Under the pieces are notes generated by a model. That model was given only the letters and a program-made list of their open reading frames with translations. It searched no databases and had not been told where the DNA came from. Source: Candidatus Woesearchaeota archaeon (lineage in GTDB: Archaea; Nanobdellota; Nanobdellia; Woesearchaeales; UBA525). Taken from it: a stretch of DNA of 7,791 bases. Positions 5,646-7,791 of this stretch are shown in pieces (position 1 is the stretch's first letter; every line of letters begins with the position of its first letter). The stretch lies in contig DUGD01000082.1 in the NCBI GenBank assembly GCA_013331575.1, positions 12,644-20,434 on the forward strand. Direction: 5' to 3'. A program made the position numbers and the translations under genes.

Positions 5646-6326
5646 TCGCTCGCCGAAGATCTGCACGATTGGATACTGGGCGGTCAGGACGGTGTTGTCA
5701 ACGTGCTTGGTTCGCTGCTCGGCGTCGCCATCATCACAACCGATAAGCGGATCATCATCGTCGCCGGTCTCGCAGCGCTTTTCGCGGAGAGCATAAGCAT
5801 GGCTGCCGTCGCGTACACGAGTGTGAAAGCATCGCGGCTCTTCTATGAGAGCGAACGCGATCGTATGCGCAAGGCCATAGACGAGAATCCTGTGCTGCAA
5901 CGCGAGATCCTCATCGATATCTACGAACGCAAAGGACTCTCGCGACCCGATGCGCATCGCGTCGTTGTCGAGCTCACGCGGAATCGTACCGTCTGGCTCG
6001 AGACGCTCATGGAGGAGCACCTGCGCATCCCTGTGCAAGAGGAGGAAGGGCCGCTACGTTCCGCGTTCATCGTCGGGATGTCCGCGATACTAGGCTCCGC
6101 GGTGCCGCTCCTGCCGTTCATCTTCCTCTCCGGCGTCTCTGCCATCTACGCTTCCGTCGCAGTGAGTGTGATCGTGCTCTTTATCGCCGGAGCAGCATCG
6201 GCAAAGCTCACTATCGGCGATTGGAAGGCGCGAGGCATTGAGATGGCCCTCATCGGCGGCGCAGCAGCGCTCGTGAGCTTCGCGATAGGCTATGTGTTCT
6301 CGCGCGGCATCATATCGGTGGGCTAA
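5625..6326 (+). CDS. VIT1/CCC1-family iron/manganese transporter
   Basis: The family exports or stores Fe2+ or Mn2+ across a membrane using five helices and a cytoplasmic metal-binding helical domain. From GTG 5625 the protein has 233 residues, the usual size. It opens with HSLAEDLHDWILGGQDGVVN at 7-26, the family's first-helix motif, with Asp22. ESISMAAVAYTS (55-66) holds Met59; the spacing of 37 from Asp22 equals that of Asp43 and Met80 in the eucalyptus VIT1 structure. Residues about 72-142 are charged and Glu-rich (metal-binding domain), and three further spans follow at about 146-165, 171-193 and 204-226. KLTIGDW at 194-200 is also family-like. The frame stays open to a TTG at 5313 and ATG at 5319, but those 100 extra residues are Arg/His-rich and unlike a domain. 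The start at 5625 lacks a visible ribosome-binding site and is chosen by family length only. Confidence 0.9.
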   Translation: MLTQRQHSLAEDLHDWILGGQDGVVNVLGSLLGVAIITTDKRIIIVAGLAALFAESISMAAVAYTSVKASRLFYESERDRMRKAIDENPVLQREILIDIYERKGLSRPDAHRVVVELTRNRTVWLETLMEEHLRIPVQEEEGPLRSAFIVGMSAILGSAVPLLPFIFLSGVSAIYASVAVSVIVLFIAGAASAKLTIGDWKARGIEMALIGGAAALVSFAIGYVFSRGIISVG

Positions 6327-6387
6327 ACATCGTTAGGCTGCTGATGGGCCGCTACTTGGCGGGTTGATTGAGCAGGTGCATTCGTGA

Positions 6388-6428
6388 CCAAGAATCGCCC
6401 ATGCGATGATGGGTCGAGTGAATCTTGG
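6388..6428. repeat. Imperfect 41-base inverted repeat (bulged hairpin)
   Basis: CCAAGAATC at 6388-6396 pairs with GAATCTTGG at 6420-6428 with one mismatch. Inside it, CCCAT (6398-6402) pairs with ATGGG (6409-6413) around a six-base loop, leaving a five-base bulge on the 3' side. It sits between the transporter stop and the next gene's TATA box. No T-run follows, so it is not a classic terminator. Confidence 0.6.
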
Positions 6429-6449
6429 CAGGTGAGCGCGACAGCAAGG

Positions 6450-6457
6450 TTTTTAAA
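6450..6457 (+). promoter_or_regulatory. TATA box of the small basic protein gene, leaderless
   Basis: TTTTTAAA is centred about 26 bases before ATG 6480, the spacing at which transcription begins on the start codon itself. This supports ATG 6480 and rejects the upstream ATG at 6384. Confidence 0.65.
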
Positions 6458-6479
6458 CCCCCTCCAAATCCACGGTGGT

Positions 6480-6710
6480 ATGTCAAAGATCCACACGCGC
6501 CAGAAGCGCCTCCTCGGCATCACAAGCCTGCACCGCATGCACCGTTACTTCTTCACGAACGTCGTGGCGAAGAAGGGCGCGAAATCCTTCACCGACAAGG
6601 ACAAGGCGCACGCTTGGGCGAAGGAGCAGAAACTCGACACGAAGAAGTATGAGCTGTACGAGTTGCCGTCGGGCAAGAAGTGGCAATGGCGCTTGAATGC
6701 GCGCGACTAG
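6480..6710 (+). CDS. Small basic conserved protein, function unknown
   Basis: The gene encodes 76 residues rich in Lys, Arg and aromatic residues. Segments in order are a basic N-terminus (KIHTRQKRLLGITSLHRMHR, 3-22), YFFTNVVAKKGAKSFTDKDK (23-42) and a helix with AHAWAKEQKL (43-52). A short strand-turn-strand end, YELYELPSGKKWQWRL, completes it. It resembles small conserved hypothetical proteins of DPANN archaea that share a 'K(S/T)F...A..(A/W)A' core, from memory only. Size and charge would suit nucleic-acid or ribosome binding, which is inference. The start is fixed by the leaderless promoter spacing; GGTGGT just before the ATG is probably incidental. A T-rich terminator follows, so it appears to be a single-gene unit. 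Confidence 0.8.
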   Translation: MSKIHTRQKRLLGITSLHRMHRYFFTNVVAKKGAKSFTDKDKAHAWAKEQKLDTKKYELYELPSGKKWQWRLNARD

Positions 6711-6713
6711 ACA

Positions 6714-6739
6714 TCTGTTCTTATCTCTGTTTTTCTTTC
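6714..6739 (+). terminator. T-rich terminator after the small basic protein gene
   Basis: The tract just after the stop codon, including CTGTTTTTCTTTC, is strongly T-rich on the coding strand without a stem, as usual for archaeal termination. Confidence 0.55.
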
Positions 6740-6740
6740 A

Positions 6741-6969
6741 ACTTAGCAAGTAGTCTCGTCTTCAGTAGTTAGGGACGCCTTGGAGCAATTCCGAGCCGCG
6801 AGTGTGAATCTAAGATTCACCTTGCGAGCGGCGAGATTGTGCTGTGAGGGACGAGCAGTACACCCTCCGCGTCCCGAGACTGGGAGCGCTGAGAATATTG
6901 ATTGTTGAGCGCAATGGAGGTATTGGTGTGTTATTGCGGATGTTGTTTCTATCGAAGAATCCCACAATC
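6741..6969. other. Intergenic stretch with several inverted repeats
   Basis: No convincing coding frame is present. At 6795-6832 a nested hairpin has perfect 8-base arms GTGAATCT/AGATTCAC around one central base (6804-6820) and outer arms GCCGC (6795-6799) and GCGGC (6828-6832). Next come three overlapping, mutually exclusive short stems: GTGCTG/CAGTAC (6839-6844, 6856-6861), GAGGG/CCCTC (6846-6850, 6863-6867) and GGGACG/CGTCCC (6848-6853, 6870-6875). No TATA box is visible upstream of them, and no tRNA or box C/D hallmarks were found. Confidence 0.45.
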
Positions 6970-6970
6970 C

Positions 6971-6977
6971 TTTTAAA
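6971..6977 (+). promoter_or_regulatory. TATA box of the PIN-domain gene
   Basis: TTTTAAA, followed by CC exactly as in the 6450-6457 box, is centred about 30 bases before ATG 7004. Transcription would start at or a few bases before the start codon, and probably carries on into rpo7. Confidence 0.6.
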
Positions 6978-7003
6978 CCACGGCCGTTTTTCGCTGTTTT
7001 CTC

Positions 7004-7429
7004 ATGCAAAAGGTCATACTCGACACAAATATGTTGCTCGTTCCCGGACAGCACAAGGTGGATATCTTCACCGAACTCGATCGTATCCTCGAAGAATCCT
7101 ACGAATTAGTGCTCCTCGAGACGTCTATCGACGAACTCAAGGGCTTGGCCTCCGGCACTGGCGCCGATGCGCAGGCCGCGAAACTCGGGCTCATGCTCGT
7201 CGAGCACCACCGCAAGCGGGATTTCGCCGCAGCGACGGGCAGCATGTGCAAAGCTTTAAAAACCATCTCCAGTTCCAAAAAGGAGCACGTTGATGACGCA
7301 ATCGTCAGGATTGCCGAAGACGGGACGCTCGTGGCCACGAATGATAATGGTCTCAAGCGCCGTCTTCTCGAGAAAGGCGTTCGCGTCATCTATCTGCGCC
7401 AACAAAAGACCTTGGCGATTTCGACGTGA
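7004..7429 (+). CDS. PIN-domain ribonuclease, Fcf1/Utp24-like
   Basis: The 141-residue protein is a single PIN domain of the archaeal Fcf1-like type. Relatives are metal-dependent endoribonucleases; eukaryotic Fcf1/Utp24 cuts pre-rRNA. The acidic set is complete: Asp7 in VILDTN, Glu44 in SIDELKGL, Asp97/Asp98 in HVDDAI and Asp114 in ATNDNGLKRR. The last segment, LLEKGVRVIYLRQQKTL, is the usual closing strand and helix. No antitoxin gene is adjacent, which argues against a VapC toxin. The next gene is rpo7, a pairing common in archaea, so a housekeeping role in rRNA processing is the better guess. The start is ATG 7004, close to the predicted transcription start. Confidence 0.88.
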   Translation: MQKVILDTNMLLVPGQHKVDIFTELDRILEESYELVLLETSIDELKGLASGTGADAQAAKLGLMLVEHHRKRDFAAATGSMCKALKTISSSKKEHVDDAIVRIAEDGTLVATNDNGLKRRLLEKGVRVIYLRQQKTLAIST

Positions 7430-7478
7430 AGCAAACCGCTATGCGTCGAGACGCCTAGCCTAGCAAGCCCATCGGGGC

Positions 7479-7484
7479 GGGTGA
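7479..7484 (+). promoter_or_regulatory. Shine-Dalgarno site of rpo7
   Basis: GGGTGA ends four bases before ATG 7489, in line with an internal operon gene translated from the PIN-gene transcript. The 59-base gap shows no TATA box. Confidence 0.65.
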
Positions 7485-7488
7485 AACT

Positions 7489-7791
7489 ATGTTTTACAAG
7501 ATAACCGTCAAAGACCACGTCCGCGTCAGCCCGGACAAATTCGACAAGGAGATTATCGACGCCGTCGCGAGCGAAGCGCGCTCGAAATACACCGGCTTCA
7601 TCAGCAAAGAGCTCGGCATCGTCATCGATGTCATCGGCGTGAGCGAAGTGGGAGAGGGCATCATCATCCCCGGCGACGGCGCTCCGTACTACCAGGCGAC
7701 GTTCGAACTGCTCGTCTTCGAGCCTGAAAACCAGGAGATCTTGCCAGGCAAGATCAAAGACATTGCAGACTTTGGTGCATTCATCACCATG
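7489..7791 (+). CDS. rpo7: RNA polymerase subunit Rpo7 (RpoE'), 5' part
   Basis: The first 101 codons are present and the frame is open at the window edge. Rpo7 pairs with Rpo4 to form the polymerase stalk, which helps open the promoter and binds nascent RNA. The N-terminal domain begins MFYKITVKDHVRVSP and contains FDKEIIDAV at 18-26. KYTGFISKELGIVIDV (33-48) and the loop GIIIPGDGAPYYQATFELLV (57-76) follow. The S1 RNA-binding domain starts near Gly87 with GKIKDIADFGAFITM and is cut off. Complete archaeal Rpo7 is usually about 180-190 residues, so about half is missing. It is the second gene of the probable PIN-rpo7 operon, and spt4 (rpoE'') would be expected next. Confidence 0.95.
   Translation, partial: MFYKITVKDHVRVSPDKFDKEIIDAVASEARSKYTGFISKELGIVIDVIGVSEVGEGIIIPGDGAPYYQATFELLVFEPENQEILPGKIKDIADFGAFITM

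Noticed and set aside
5646..6038. Upstream part of the minus-strand frame that continues from the candidate gene
   Set aside because: The plus strand here is clearly the transporter's conserved body, so this stretch is a shadow even if the 5307-5645 part is real.
6743..7054. A 103-codon minus-strand frame before the PIN gene
   Set aside because: It crosses the PIN promoter and start, and its composition is not protein-like.
6844..7293. A plus-strand frame starting at GTG 6844 that runs into the PIN gene
   Set aside because: Most of it is a shifted reading of the PIN gene, and the first 50 codons have no initiation signal.
7004..7429. VapC-type toxin interpretation of the PIN protein
   Set aside because: No small antitoxin gene is adjacent, and the rpo7 neighbour and Fcf1-like motifs favour a housekeeping nuclease.

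Overview
The window comes from an archaeon. The CCA-adding enzyme is the class I (archaeal) type. A PAC2-family proteasome-assembly chaperone homologue, an Fcf1-like PIN protein and RNA polymerase subunit Rpo7 (RpoE') are present. Promoters are archaeal TATA boxes, and at least three genes have the box about 26-30 nt before the start codon with little or no leader. The membrane protein, the VIT/CCC1 transporter and the 76-residue basic protein resemble sequences I associate with DPANN archaea of the Woesearchaeota/Pacearchaeota kind. That lineage call is from memory and less certain than 'archaeon'. Coding DNA is rich in G and C at third positions, which would be unusual for most of those low-GC groups.

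Positions 1-4031 hold four genes on the minus strand. In transcription order they are PAC2 chaperone homologue, CCA-adding enzyme, SOL-type 6-phosphogluconolactonase, and a TalC-type transaldolase. The last two belong to the oxidative and non-oxidative pentose phosphate pathway respectively. Each has its own plausible TATA box and a GGTGA ribosome-binding site.

Positions 4032-4455 are intergenic, with a tandem 10-mer, a short hairpin and a T-run. From 4456 onward the clear genes are on the plus strand: a multi-span membrane protein of unknown function (4456-5076), a VIT/CCC1 metal transporter (about 5625-6326), a small basic protein (6480-6710), the PIN-domain protein (7004-7429) and the first 101 codons of rpo7 (7489 to the window edge). 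The last two form a probable operon of transcription and rRNA-processing genes.

The least settled stretch is 5077-5624. It holds a TATA box, a tandem and inverted repeat, and an open frame on the minus strand whose translation looks more protein-like than the plus-strand extension of the transporter. Further structured DNA lies at 6388-6428 and 6795-6875. I see no CRISPR array, insertion sequence, tRNA or rRNA. Most of the window is ordinary archaeal housekeeping; the curiosities are the bacterial-style lactonase, the possible overlapping minus-strand gene, and the unexplained intergenic structures.
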